This document shows positions 53,284-62,288 of a stretch of 64,000 nucleotides of DNA, in pieces (position 1 is the stretch's first letter; each line of letters opens with the position of its first letter). Under the pieces are notes generated by a model. That model was not told the origin of the DNA. It saw only the letters and a program-made list of their open reading frames with translations, and did not search any database. The position numbers and the translations under genes were made by a program. The stretch lies in contig NZ_SCOU01000002.1 of NCBI RefSeq assembly GCF_005502435.1, forward strand, positions 186,001 through 250,000, read 5' to 3'. The DNA comes from Methylobacillus flagellatus (GTDB lineage: Bacteria > Pseudomonadota > Gammaproteobacteria > Burkholderiales > Methylophilaceae).

Positions 53284-54921
53284 ATGGCTTCCAATATCCT
53301 TAACATCGGCCAGAGCGCGCTGGCAGCGGCACAAGTGGGCATCAGCACCACTGGCCACAATATCGCCAACGCGGCCACGCCCGGCTACTCACGCCAGGTG
53401 GTGGTGCAGTCGGCTGCACAATCGCAGAACTTCGGCTATGGCTATGTGGGGCAGGGCGCGCAGGTCACGGCAGTCACGCGTGTCTACAACGAGCTGTTGT
53501 CGCGACAGGTGACCAGCAGCCAGTCGAGCAGCGCCGCCATCAACGCCTACTCGGCACAGATCAAACAACTGGATAACCTGCTGGCCGACGAGAGTGGCGG
53601 GCTGTCCACCGCCATGCAGCAGTTCTTCAGCAGCCTGCAGACTTTATCTACCAACCCGGGTGATGCCCCCAGCCGTCAGGCCATGTTGTCCACCGCGCAT
53701 TCCTTCGTGGGGCGCTTTCAGGACCTGGGCGAGCGCATGGAAGAGATCCGCAGTGGCATCAACGTGCAGCTGCAGGGCCATGTCACCGAAGTGAATAGCT
53801 ATGCCAAGCAGATCGCCGGGCTCAATGACGTGATCTCCAAAGCCATCGGTGCAGAGGGTTACCCACCCAATGACTTGATGGATCAGCGTGACCTCTTGGT
53901 CAGTGAACTCAGCAAGCTGGTCAAGACCTCGGTGGTCAATCAGGGCAACGGCGAGTACAACTTGTTCATTGGCAACGGCCTGCCACTGGTGGTGGGCACG
54001 CAGTCCTACGGCCTGCAAACCATGGCCTCCCCCACCGACCCCACCCGTCTCGAGATCGCTTATCAGGGCAAGAGCAGCACCAGCCTGTTGGCGCCCGGCA
54101 CGCTGGCAGGCGGTAGCCTGGGCGGTTTGCTGGAATTCCGCAGCGAATCGTTGGACACCATGCAGAGCCAGCTGGGGCGCATCGCCCTGGTGCTGGCCGA
54201 TACCTTCAACACCCAGCATAAGCAGGGCCTGGACAGCAGCGGTGCCGCTGGAACGGATTTTTTCAGTGTGGCCGCGCCGCTGGTGAGTGCCAGTGGCCGC
54301 AATACCGGCAGCGCTGAACTGAGCGTGAATGTGGTGCAGAGCGGGGCGGTCACCGCCAGCGACTACCGCCTGCAATACGATGGCAGTCAGTACAAGCTCA
54401 CCCGCCTGAATGATGGCCAGGTGCAAGCCTACGACAGCCTGCCGCAGACGGTGGACGGCATCAGCATCGCGCTGGCATCCGGCAGCCTGGCGGCCGGTGA
54501 CGAGTTTGTGATCAAGCCCACCTACAACGTGGCCAGCACCATCAAGGTCACGCTGGATGACATCAGTCAGATCGCCGCAGGTGGCCCGGCCCCCAGTGGC
54601 AGTGCGGATAACCGCAACCTGCTGTTGCTGGCTGGCTTGCAGACCAGCAACACCTTGAACAGCGGCACCACCACCTATCAAGGCGCGTATAACCAGCTGA
54701 TCAGCATGGTGGGCAACAAGACCCGCGAGCTCAGCATCACCGGCGCCGCGGAAGAGCGCGTGCTGGCCTACAGTGTCGCCGCACAACAATCGGAATCGGG
54801 AGTGAACCTGGACGAAGAGGCCACCAATCTGCTGCGTTATCAGCAGGCGTATCAGGCGGCGGGCAAGTTCATGCAGATCGCGGATCAGATGTTCGACATC
54901 CTGCTGGCGCTGGGTCGATAA
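53284..54921 (+). CDS. flgK: Flagellar hook-associated protein FlgK (HAP1)
   Basis: FlgK joins hook and filament. The product is 545 residues. The N-terminal ASNILNIGQSALAAAQVGISTTGHNIANAATPGYSRQVVVQ and C-terminal SGVNLDEEATNLLRYQQAYQAAGKFMQIADQMFDILLALGR are canonical; the central domain is variable. flgL follows by 26 bp. A late-class promoter lies just upstream. Confidence 0.96.
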   Translation: MASNILNIGQSALAAAQVGISTTGHNIANAATPGYSRQVVVQSAAQSQNFGYGYVGQGAQVTAVTRVYNELLSRQVTSSQSSSAAINAYSAQIKQLDNLLADESGGLSTAMQQFFSSLQTLSTNPGDAPSRQAMLSTAHSFVGRFQDLGERMEEIRSGINVQLQGHVTEVNSYAKQIAGLNDVISKAIGAEGYPPNDLMDQRDLLVSELSKLVKTSVVNQGNGEYNLFIGNGLPLVVGTQSYGLQTMASPTDPTRLEIAYQGKSSTSLLAPGTLAGGSLGGLLEFRSESLDTMQSQLGRIALVLADTFNTQHKQGLDSSGAAGTDFFSVAAPLVSASGRNTGSAELSVNVVQSGAVTASDYRLQYDGSQYKLTRLNDGQVQAYDSLPQTVDGISIALASGSLAAGDEFVIKPTYNVASTIKVTLDDISQIAAGGPAPSGSADNRNLLLLAGLQTSNTLNSGTTTYQGAYNQLISMVGNKTRELSITGAAEERVLAYSVAAQQSESGVNLDEEATNLLRYQQAYQAAGKFMQIADQMFDILLALGR

Positions 54922-54947
54922 GTTCAAGACGCTAATCAGGAGCCGCC

Positions 54948-55862
54948 ATGCGCATCAGCACCAACACCCTCTATCAGGCCGGCATCAGCCGCATTAGCGA
55001 GCTGCAATCACAGCAGGCGCGCCTGCAGCAGCAGATCGCCAGCAACAAACGCATCCTGACGCCCTCGGACGACCCGGTCGCCGCGGCGCGCGCGCTGGAG
55101 ATCAAGCAGGCACAGAGCCTCAACGCGCAATATGCCGACAACCGCCAACACGCCACCACGCAGATGAGTCAGGTGGAAAGCACGCTGGGCAGCATCACTG
55201 ACCTGCTGGTGGCCACCAAATCCAACCTGGTCGGCGCGGCCAACCCCACGCTGGATAACCAGCAACGTGGATACCTCGCCACCGAGCTGCGTGGTGCGCT
55301 GGACCAACTGATCGGCCTTGCCAACAGCCGCGATGGGGCTGGCAATTACCTGTTCTCCGGTTATCAGAGCGCCACCCCCGCCTTCGTTGCCAGCCCGGGC
55401 GGCGCTACCTATCAGGGCGATAACGGGCAGCAACTGGTGCAGGTCGCTTCGGCACGCACGATGCCGGTGTCCGAGAACGGCGGCAGCCTGTTCCAGGTGG
55501 GCACGCGCAACGTGTTCGCCACCCTGAACGACCTGGCCAGCCTGCTGGAGACGCCGATCACGACCCAAGCCGACAAGGACGCCTTGAACGCGGGCCTGGC
55601 TACGCTGACCGGCGAGCTGGGCACCACGCTGGATCAGGTGCTCACCAAGCGCGCCCAGGTGGGCACCTATTTGAACGAGCTGGAACAACTGGACGAGGCG
55701 GGCAAGAGCCGCGAGCTGCAATATGCCGAATCGCTGTCTGACTTGCAGGATCTGGATTATGCCAAAGCGCTGTCTGATCTGAGCCAGCAACAGACCATCC
55801 TGGAAGCGGCACAGAAATCGTTTGTACAAACCACCAGCCTGTCGCTGTTCGACTTGCTGTAA
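54948..55862 (+). CDS. flgL: Flagellar hook-associated protein FlgL (HAP3)
   Basis: FlgL is the hook-filament junction protein. The product is 304 residues with RISTNTLYQAGISRISELQSQQARLQQQIASNKRILTPSDDPVAAARALEIKQ and a flagellin-like C-terminus (LDYAKALSDLSQQQTILEAAQKSFVQTTSLSLFDLL). GGAG lies upstream of the ATG. It ends the flg run. Confidence 0.96.
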   Translation: MRISTNTLYQAGISRISELQSQQARLQQQIASNKRILTPSDDPVAAARALEIKQAQSLNAQYADNRQHATTQMSQVESTLGSITDLLVATKSNLVGAANPTLDNQQRGYLATELRGALDQLIGLANSRDGAGNYLFSGYQSATPAFVASPGGATYQGDNGQQLVQVASARTMPVSENGGSLFQVGTRNVFATLNDLASLLETPITTQADKDALNAGLATLTGELGTTLDQVLTKRAQVGTYLNELEQLDEAGKSRELQYAESLSDLQDLDYAKALSDLSQQQTILEAAQKSFVQTTSLSLFDLL

Positions 55863-55950
55863 CGCAGGCCAGCTACCCTGTCGTCAGCCATAAAAGCGGG
55901 CTTGCAGACGGGGTGCTAGCAGCTAAGTTCAGGGTTAAGGTTCAGCAGTG

Positions 55951-55989
55951 AGATTTAGCACTAAGATTTAGCACCAAGATTTAGCAGTC
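55951..55989. repeat. Three tandem 13-bp repeats after flgL
   Basis: The unit AGATTTAGCAYYA occurs at 55951, 55964 and 55977 with near-perfect identity. It is in the 227-bp gap between flgL and the tag gene, where no gene is seen. The copy number may vary between strains. Confidence 0.8.
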
Positions 55990-56089
55990 AACTTTAGGAC
56001 GGTGGGTCGTTATCGGCTTTCCCCCCACCCAAGCCGTTAATGGCCCATCGCTCCTAATCCCCATGCCGCAGGCGCTACAGCGCCGCGCT

Positions 56090-56656
56090 CTAACCCCGAT
56101 GCGTGTCGCGCCGAAAGCAAGCCGCGCTGTGGTCGTTCACCATGCCGATCGCCTGCATCCAGGCGTAGACGATGGTAGGCCCCACGAACTTGAAACCGCG
56201 CTTTTTCAGTTCTTTTGAGATGTGTTCCGAAAGCGGCGTCTGCACTGGCACCGACTGCCCATCGCCAGGCAGTACCTGGCCTTCGGTGAACGCCCAGCAG
56301 AACTCATTGAACGCCTCACCGCGCTCGGCCATCTCGCAGTAGATCTGCGCACCACGTATGGTGGCCTCGATCTTGGCGCGTGCGCGGATGATGCCGGGGT
56401 CCGCCATCAGGCGCAGCACATCGGCCTCAGCGAACGCAGCCACTACGGCAGGCTCGAAGTTGGCGAACGCCAGTCGGAACGCCTCGCGTTTGCGCAGCAC
56501 CGTCAGCCATGACAAACCGGCCTGAAACCCCTCCAGCATCAACATCTCCCACAACATGCGGCTGTCGTGCTGCGGCACCCCCCATTCGGTGTCGTGGTAA
56601 TGGCGCATCAGCTCATTGCTGTCGGCCCAGGCGCAGCGGTGGTGTGTCACGAGCAT
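56090..56656 (-). CDS. tag: DNA-3-methyladenine glycosylase I
   Basis: Tag removes 3-methyladenine from DNA, starting base excision repair. The product is 188 residues from ATG 56656 and fits the family length; motifs RCAWADSNELMRHYHDTEWGVPQHD, LMLEGFQAGLSWLTVLRKREAFR and FKFVGPTIVYAWMQAIGMVNDH are visible. Zinc ligands (N-terminal Cys/His and C-terminal His/Cys) are present. The start is 1 nt after the stop of the NYN gene, so the two are translationally coupled. Confidence 0.93.
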   Translation of the reverse strand: MLVTHHRCAWADSNELMRHYHDTEWGVPQHDSRMLWEMLMLEGFQAGLSWLTVLRKREAFRLAFANFEPAVVAAFAEADVLRLMADPGIIRARAKIEATIRGAQIYCEMAERGEAFNEFCWAFTEGQVLPGDGQSVPVQTPLSEHISKELKKRGFKFVGPTIVYAWMQAIGMVNDHSAACFRRDTHRG

Positions 56657-56657
56657 C

Positions 56658-57482
56658 TTATTTTCCACGAACGAAAAGTATCTTTTTATCTGACCCTGGC
56701 GCTTGGCGCTCTTCCACCACGAAAAGATCTGACTTTGATTTAACAAGGTCAGAAAGTTTCTTGTATCCGTATAGCCTGGAATCAAAATCGGGCTGTAACT
56801 TGGTAAGGTAGCTGCCAAAAGTACCAAGATTGGCCCATCCAGTATCGTCTATCGACTGCTCAAGTGCGGATAGCACGAATTTTTTAGGGAAAGCCAACTT
56901 TGGCTCTGAAGAATCGCTCGTCGGGATGGGCGCCGCGGGCTTGGACTCTTTGTCGGTTGTTTGTATAGAAGTTACCGGCTCCGCCGTTGGATGTACCCGG
57001 AGCACTTCAGTAAACACAAATTTATGGCACGCATTACGGAATGCCTCTGGTGTCTTCTTCTCGCCAAAACCCAGAACCGTCAGCCCTTCCTCGCGTAATC
57101 TCATCGCAAGACCAGTAAAGTCACTATCACTTGTGATCAAACAGAAGCCATCAAATTTGCGTGTATAGAGCAAGTCCATAGCATCGATGATCAGCGTGCT
57201 GTCCGTCGCATTCTTGCCTTTCGAATAAGCAAATTGCTGAACCGGCTTGATTGCATAACGTTGCAGTACATTTTTCCATGAAGCACTGGTAGGTGCAGTG
57301 AAGTCACCATAAATGCGCTTTACGGTGGCCTCACCAAAACGAGCAATCTCAGCGAGCAACCCTTCGATGACGGCTGCCTGTGCGTTGTCAGCGTCGATCA
57401 GCACAGCCAATCGGAGCATGGGCTCTTCAGATTCGGTCTTTGTAACTAATCGTGTGGATACCAAGGTTTCTCCGGCCATCAA
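56658..57482 (-). CDS. NYN/PIN-like nuclease with OST-HTH (LOTUS) domain
   Basis: This protein of up to 274 residues (253 if started at 57419, where MLRLAVLIDADNA begins) has an N-terminal NYN domain with acidic motifs LIDADN, TDSTLIIDAMDLL and ITSDSDFTGL, the metal-binding set of PIN-like RNases. After a Ser/Pro linker (about 170-190) the C-terminus forms an OST-HTH/LOTUS-type module (GWANLGTFGSYLTKLQPDFDSRLYGYKKLSDLVKS), which binds RNA in other proteins. It is AT-richer than the flagellar genes around it and sits between flgL and fliR, with tag downstream. RNA processing is likely; the target is unknown. Confidence 0.85.
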   Translation of the reverse strand: MMAGETLVSTRLVTKTESEEPMLRLAVLIDADNAQAAVIEGLLAEIARFGEATVKRIYGDFTAPTSASWKNVLQRYAIKPVQQFAYSKGKNATDSTLIIDAMDLLYTRKFDGFCLITSDSDFTGLAMRLREEGLTVLGFGEKKTPEAFRNACHKFVFTEVLRVHPTAEPVTSIQTTDKESKPAAPIPTSDSSEPKLAFPKKFVLSALEQSIDDTGWANLGTFGSYLTKLQPDFDSRLYGYKKLSDLVKSKSDLFVVEERQAPGSDKKILFVRGK

Positions 57483-57697
57483 GTTTTCGTATCAATCGAT
57501 ATTGGACATGGGTTCATAGAGCTGCCCAATCTACTCCAATTTAAATTTCTTTAGCAACATCCAAAATGCGCTATCAAGCGCTCTTGCTGGTAATTCCCGC
57601 ATTGGTGGTAAGTCAGGTGTGTAGATTTTTAAGCTTTAATCCCTGAAGAGTTGTTCTACTATGCACCACGCCACTAAATACCATAGCCCCAGAAGGC

Positions 57698-58477
57698 TTA
57701 ACCGGGGTTGGCGATACGCTGCGACTGGTTAAGCCCGGTCTCGATGTAGTGACCCAGCGGTGCTTCCATGCTGGCGAAGGCGAGTGCGACCATGAGCAGG
57801 CCGACGAAGATGGTGATGGGGAAACCGATGCCGAACAGGTTGAGTTGCGGTGCGGTGCGGGTGAGGATGCCCAGCGCGATGTTGGTGACCAGCAGCGCGG
57901 CGACCACGGGCAGGGAGATCTGCACTGCGGCGCGGAAGATGATCTCACCCCACTGGGCGATGGCGAAGAAGTTCAGTTTGTTGCTGCCTGCGAGGCTGAT
58001 GGGCAGGCTGTCGAAGCTCTGGATCAGTGTGGCCAGCAGTTGCAGATGGCCGTTCATGGACAGGAACAGCAGCATGGCGATCATCATGTAGAACTGACCG
58101 ATGGGGCTGGATTGGCCCTGCGTCATCGGGTTGAAGAAGATGGCGAAGCCCAGGCCCATGGTCATGCCGATGACCTGGCCGGCCATTTCCACCCCGGCGA
58201 ACACGATGCGCATGCTGAAGCCCATGGCCACGCCGATGAGCAGTTGCTGCGCCAGTATCAGTGCGCCGGGCAGGGTAAGCGGGTCGAAAGCGGCATGCGA
58301 GGGCAGGGTGGGCGCGACGATGAGCGTGAGCGCCAGCGCCAGCCCGAGCTTGACGCGGCGGGGCACCGAGCGGTGCCCGAAGATGGGCGCGATGGCGATC
58401 AGGCCGAGGATGCGGGTCAGCGGCAACAGCAGGCCATTGACCCAGCCCAGCAGCAGTTCCTGGCTAATGGTGATCAT
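57698..58477 (-). CDS. fliR: Flagellar type III secretion protein FliR
   Basis: FliR is part of the FliPQR export gate. The product is 259 residues with six hydrophobic segments. Motifs LPLTRILGLIAIAPIFGHRSVPRRVKLGLALALT and GVEMAGQVIGMTMGLGFA are typical. It is the last gene of the fliJ-fliR run; the 215-bp AT-rich gap beyond it contains no gene. Confidence 0.95.
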   Translation of the reverse strand: MITISQELLLGWVNGLLLPLTRILGLIAIAPIFGHRSVPRRVKLGLALALTLIVAPTLPSHAAFDPLTLPGALILAQQLLIGVAMGFSMRIVFAGVEMAGQVIGMTMGLGFAIFFNPMTQGQSSPIGQFYMMIAMLLFLSMNGHLQLLATLIQSFDSLPISLAGSNKLNFFAIAQWGEIIFRAAVQISLPVVAALLVTNIALGILTRTAPQLNLFGIGFPITIFVGLLMVALAFASMEAPLGHYIETGLNQSQRIANPG

Positions 58478-58514
58478 GGCGGCTAGTCTTCAGACGGCTA
58501 GTGTTGAGGCGGGC

Positions 58515-58784
58515 CTAGGCGGCCATGCCGGGGATGCCGGTGAGCACCTGACGCATGTAGTCCAGCATCACTGTCAGCATCCACGGCCCGGCGATGACCA
58601 GCGCCAGGAACACGCCCAGCAGTTTGGGGATGAACGACAAGGTGGTCTCGTTGATCTGCGTGGCGGCCTGGAAGATGCTGACCAGCAGGCCGATGAACAG
58701 CGCCACGCCCAGCATGGGGGCGGCCACCCACAGCGTGATCTCCATGGCCTGACGGCCCATCACCATGACACTTTCCGGACTCAT
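58515..58784 (-). CDS. fliQ: Flagellar type III secretion protein FliQ
   Basis: FliQ is an 89-residue protein with two membrane helices, matching the family's usual length. The segment MSPESVMVMGRQAMEITLWVAAPML and QAATQINETTLSFIPKLLGVFLALVIAGPWML are characteristic. It lies 37 bp before fliR. Confidence 0.95.
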   Translation of the reverse strand: MSPESVMVMGRQAMEITLWVAAPMLGVALFIGLLVSIFQAATQINETTLSFIPKLLGVFLALVIAGPWMLTVMLDYMRQVLTGIPGMAA

Positions 58785-58793
58785 ACGCCTCCC

Positions 58794-59603
58794 TTAATAA
58801 AAACTTTGCGCCAGCGAGCCCAGCAGCAGTGTCCAGCCATCCACCAGCACGAACAGCATGAGCTTGAACGGCAGCGCCACGATGGCGGGCGACACCATCA
58901 TCATGCCCATGGCCATCAACACACTGGCCACCACCATGTCGATGATGAGGAAGGGGATGAAGATGGCAAAGCCGATCTGGAACGCAGTCTTGAGTTCGCT
59001 GGTGATGAAAGCCGGGATCAGCACGCGCAGCGGCACGTCGTCCGGGCCATTCACAGCCGGGCTGCGCGACATCTTCAGGAACATGGCCAGATCATTCTCG
59101 CGGGTCTGTTTCATCATGAACTGCTTGAGTGGCGCAGCCCCTTTTTCCATGGCTTCCTGCATGGTGATGCGGTTCTCCTGCAGTGGTTGGTAGGCCTCGG
59201 CATAGATGCGGTCGATCACCGGCCCCATCACGAACAGGGTCAGGAACAGGGCCAGCCCCACCAGTACCTGGTTAGGCGGTGCGGATTGCACACCCAGTGC
59301 CTGACGCAGCAGCGACAGCACGATGATGATGCGCGTGAAGCTGGTCATCATCAGCAGTGCGGCGGGCAGGAAGCTCAGCGACGTGAGCAGCAGCAGGGTC
59401 TGCAGGCTGAGGGTGTAATTCTGGCCGCCACCGGCAGCGGGCTGTGCCGATAGCACGGTGAGCCCGGCGGTTTCGGCAACACTGCTGGAAGGCAGCAGCA
59501 ACAGCGCGGGCACCAGCAGCGGCAGCAGCCAGCCGGTCCTGGATAGGGTAAGTTTCAAGCTGGTTTGCAGGGTATGCATCAGGCGCGTCATCAGCTCAGG
59601 CAT
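58794..59603 (-). CDS. fliP: Flagellar type III secretion protein FliP
   Basis: FliP is the main gate subunit. About 269 residues follow from ATG 59603, which overlaps the fliO stop; ATG 59591 is an alternative, and an extension to 59693 is spurious. The signal-like N-terminus is followed by [61 protein letters not shown] and by [36 protein letters not shown], both canonical. fliQ begins 9 bp downstream. Confidence 0.95.
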   Translation of the reverse strand: MPELMTRLMHTLQTSLKLTLSRTGWLLPLLVPALLLLPSSSVAETAGLTVLSAQPAAGGGQNYTLSLQTLLLLTSLSFLPAALLMMTSFTRIIIVLSLLRQALGVQSAPPNQVLVGLALFLTLFVMGPVIDRIYAEAYQPLQENRITMQEAMEKGAAPLKQFMMKQTRENDLAMFLKMSRSPAVNGPDDVPLRVLIPAFITSELKTAFQIGFAIFIPFLIIDMVVASVLMAMGMMMVSPAIVALPFKLMLFVLVDGWTLLLGSLAQSFY

Positions 59604-60198
59604 CCGGTTTGCTGTGAAGCGGCTTGTCTTGGATCGAGTTGTCTTGGCCACCAGCGATGACCTTGCCCAGCGCCTGTTTGAAACGTGCTGCAAAGCTGCC
59701 TTGCAGGGGAGTAGGCGCCACAGCGCTGCTGCCTGTCGATTCGCCTGCAGCCAGGTTGGCGATGCTGCTGACCTGGCCAGCGGCGACGCCCACCACCAGC
59801 CAGCGGTCGCCCACCTCGATCACCACCACGCGTTCACGTGTGCCTACGCTGACCCCGCCGACCACGCGCGCCACACTGCCGCCATGCGGGTTGCTCAGTT
59901 GATAGCGCTTGGCCAGCCAGGCCAACGCCATCATCACCAGCAGCACCACCGACAAGCCCAGCACCACTTGCAGCAGGCTGCCGGTGCCGGAAACAGCCGT
60001 CACAGCATGAGCGTGGCCGGGCAGGCACAGCAGGCTGGCTAAGCCCAAGCCAGCGTTCAAGCGGGAGCTCACACGCGAGATTACACGCGAGATTACACGA
60101 GAGCTTGCACGGTAGCTTGCACGGTAGCTTGCACGGTAGCTTTGGCCCGAATCTAGCCCAGCGCTCAGGCGCAACAGCAAGGCGACACGCATGGTCAT
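59596..60198 (-). CDS. fliO: Flagellar biosynthesis protein FliO with repetitive N-terminus
   Basis: FliO assists FliP assembly. The frame encodes 200 residues: an Arg/Ser-rich tail made of six 12-bp repeats (60071-60142, SYRA and SRVI units), a signal-like stretch ([10 protein letters not shown]), a membrane helix ([22 protein letters not shown]) and the conserved cytoplasmic [29 protein letters not shown] later start at GTG 60072 would drop the repeats from the protein, so the true N-terminus is uncertain. Confidence 0.85.
   Translation of the reverse strand: MTMRVALLLRLSAGLDSGQSYRASYRASYRASSRVISRVISRVSSRLNAGLGLASLLCLPGHAHAVTAVSGTGSLLQVVLGLSVVLLVMMALAWLAKRYQLSNPHGGSVARVVGGVSVGTRERVVVIEVGDRWLVVGVAAGQVSSIANLAAGESTGSSAVAPTPLQGSFAARFKQALGKVIAGGQDNSIQDKPLHSKPDA
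60071..60142. repeat. Six tandem 12-bp repeats at the fliO 5' end
   Basis: Units of 12 bp run without gap: acacgcgagatt twice, acacgagagctt once as a hybrid, and gcacggtagctt three times. On the minus strand they read in frame with fliO as Ser-Arg-rich tetrapeptides. Length change by whole units keeps the frame. Confidence 0.9.
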
Positions 60199-60214
60199 CT
60201 GCTTTCTGGTGCGC

Positions 60215-60664
60215 TTACTTGTTCAGCTTGCGGATGCGTTCCGCAGGCGTGATCACGTCGGTCAGGCGTATGCCGAACTTGTCGTTCACCACCACCACTT
60301 CTCCCTGGGCGATCAGGCAGCCGTTGACCAGCACGTCCATAGGTTCGCCCGCCATGCCGTCCAGCTCGATCACCGAGCCTTGCGCCAGTTGCAGCAGGTT
60401 CTTGATGGCGATCTTGCTGCGGCCCAGCTCCACGGTGAGTTGCACCGGGATATCCAGGATGAAGTCGATGTCGTTCTGCGTGCTGCCCGCGTTCTTGCCC
60501 TGCGCCGAAAATTCCGTGAACACCTGATTGCGTTCATTCTGGGCGTTGAGCACCGGGTTGGCGGCACTGGCCGAGGCTTTCTGCTCGGCAATGGCGGCCT
60601 CCCAGTCGTCTTCGGCGATAGTCTGGGTGATGTTGCCATCCATTGCATTGGCATTAGTCGCCAT
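60215..60664 (-). CDS. fliN: Flagellar motor switch protein FliN
   Basis: FliN is a C-ring protein controlling rotation and export. The product is 149 residues with a variable N-terminus and the SpoA domain (DIDFILDIPVQLTVELGRSKIAIKNLLQLAQGSVIELDGMAGEPMDVLVNGCLIAQGEVVVVNDKFGIRLTDVI). It overlaps fliM by 11 bp. Confidence 0.96.
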   Translation of the reverse strand: MATNANAMDGNITQTIAEDDWEAAIAEQKASASAANPVLNAQNERNQVFTEFSAQGKNAGSTQNDIDFILDIPVQLTVELGRSKIAIKNLLQLAQGSVIELDGMAGEPMDVLVNGCLIAQGEVVVVNDKFGIRLTDVITPAERIRKLNK

Positions 60665-61658
60665 GGCTTTCTCCTTTGATGTATTCGGTTGAGTTGGCGC
60701 GCAGCAGCTTTTCGACGCGCATGGCGTACTGTCCGTTGAACACGCCGTAGCGGCATTGCATGACCGGGATGCCGTCCACGCGGGCTTCCACTTCCTCGGG
60801 CACTGCCATCGGGATCACGTCACCGACCTGCATGTTGAGGATGTCGCCCAGCCGCATGTTGATCTTGCCCAGGTCGGCGATCAGCTCCACTTCGGCGCTC
60901 TGGATCTGTTGTGTCATCAGGCGCACCCAGCGCTTGTCCACCCCGAGGATCTCGCCTTGCAGCGTGGAGGTGAGCTGGTCGCGGATGGGCTCTATCATGG
61001 AATACGGCATGCAGAAATGGATGTCGCCCGTGGAGGAGCCGATCTCGATGGTGAAGGTCACCGCGACCACCACTTCGTTGGGGGTGGCGATATTGGCGAA
61101 CTGGGTGTTCATCTCGGAGCGGATGTACTCGAATTCCAGCGTGTACACCGGCTCCCAGGATTTGGCATAGGTCTCGAACACGATGTCCAGCATGCGCTGG
61201 ATGATGCGTTGCTCGGTCTGGGTGAAATCACGGCCTTCCACACGGGTGTGGAAACGCCCATCGCCGCCGAACAGGTTGTCCACCACCAGAAACACCAGGC
61301 CAGGGTCGAACACCATGAGTGCGGTGCCGCGCAGTGGCTTCACCTGCACCAGATTGAGGTTGGTGGGCACCACCAGATTACGGATGAAATCACTGTATTT
61401 GGAGATGCGCACCGGGCCTACCGACACTTCCGCGTTGCGACGCAGAAAGTTGAACAGGCTGATACGCAGCAGGCGCGCGAAGCGCTCGTTGATGATCTCC
61501 AGCGTAGGCATGCGGCCCCGCACGATGCGTTCCTGGGTGGCCAGGTTGTAATCGCGCACGCCGGTACGGTCGATCTCCTCGACCGCATCGTCGCCGTCAT
61601 TGTTGACGCCGCGCAGCAGCGCATCGACTTCTTCCTGCGATAAAAAGGTATCGGCCAT
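60654..61658 (-). CDS. fliM: Flagellar motor switch protein FliM
   Basis: FliM binds phospho-CheY and forms the C-ring. The product is 334 residues, the usual length. The N-terminal SQEEVDALLRGV is the CheY-binding peptide; the middle domain contains LEFEYIRSEMNTQFANIATPNEVVV and the C-terminal SpoA fold (LNMQVGDVIPMAVPEEVEARVDGIPVMQCRYGVFNGQYAMRV). It lies between fliL and fliN with short spacings. Confidence 0.97.
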   Translation of the reverse strand: MADTFLSQEEVDALLRGVNNDGDDAVEEIDRTGVRDYNLATQERIVRGRMPTLEIINERFARLLRISLFNFLRRNAEVSVGPVRISKYSDFIRNLVVPTNLNLVQVKPLRGTALMVFDPGLVFLVVDNLFGGDGRFHTRVEGRDFTQTEQRIIQRMLDIVFETYAKSWEPVYTLEFEYIRSEMNTQFANIATPNEVVVAVTFTIEIGSSTGDIHFCMPYSMIEPIRDQLTSTLQGEILGVDKRWVRLMTQQIQSAEVELIADLGKINMRLGDILNMQVGDVIPMAVPEEVEARVDGIPVMQCRYGVFNGQYAMRVEKLLRANSTEYIKGESHGD

Positions 61659-61667
61659 GGTGAGTGC

Positions 61668-62159
61668 CTACTGGATCACGAACGAGGTGAAGAACACGGC
61701 GCTGACTTCTTCTGTCTTGTCGCTGTTGTTGAACGGCAGGTTGAGTTGCTGACGGATCTCGCCCGCCAGTTGCTGCTTGCCTTCCACGGTGGCCAGGGCG
61801 CTGGCCTGCTTGCTGGTGAGCAGCATCAGCAGGCGGTTGCGCACTTGCGGCATGTTCTCCTTGAGGGCGGCCATGGCCAGTTCGTCCTGCACTTGCAGGG
61901 TGATGTCCACCTGCAGGTATTCATCGGTGACATCGGATTGCAGGTTGACGGTGAAGGTCTCCAGCGTGACGAACACGGGAGGCTTGGGCACTTCCACCGG
62001 CGTTTCCACCACTTTAGCGTGTGCGGGTTTGGCCTGCAGGTAATACCAGGCCCCGCCGCCAGCGCCACCCAGCACCAGCAAGGCGATCAGTGCCATCAGC
62101 AGTTTCTTGCGTGATTTGGGCGCTGTCGCGGAGACGGCGTCTTCTGCCTGCTGTGCCAT
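61668..62159 (-). CDS. fliL: Flagellar basal body-associated protein FliL
   Basis: FliL supports stator function at the inner membrane. The product is 163 residues: a short cytoplasmic tail, one membrane helix (KLLMALIALLVLGGAGGGAWYYLQ) and a periplasmic stomatin-like domain (FVTLETFTVNLQSDVTDEYLQVDITLQV). It is 9 bp upstream of fliM. Confidence 0.93.
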   Translation of the reverse strand: MAQQAEDAVSATAPKSRKKLLMALIALLVLGGAGGGAWYYLQAKPAHAKVVETPVEVPKPPVFVTLETFTVNLQSDVTDEYLQVDITLQVQDELAMAALKENMPQVRNRLLMLLTSKQASALATVEGKQQLAGEIRQQLNLPFNNSDKTEEVSAVFFTSFVIQ

Positions 62160-62288
62160 ACCGAATTCCTTGAATCAGAGGTGATGGCTGCATTATTGAA
62201 GAAAAGCACGCTCACGCATGCGCGGAACAGAAAGGGAAAGGTCGCCTATTTTGCTGCTTGGCGGCGCGTGGCGGCAGCCACACTACAA

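Noticed and set aside
55951-55989. CRISPR-like array
   Set aside because: The three units are 13 bp, tandem and without spacers; no cas gene is in the window.
56000-56020. TTATCGGC resembling a minus-strand sigma-28 -10 near the end of the flg run
   Set aside because: No TAAA-type -35 lies at 11-nt spacing and no gene is suitably placed on the minus strand.
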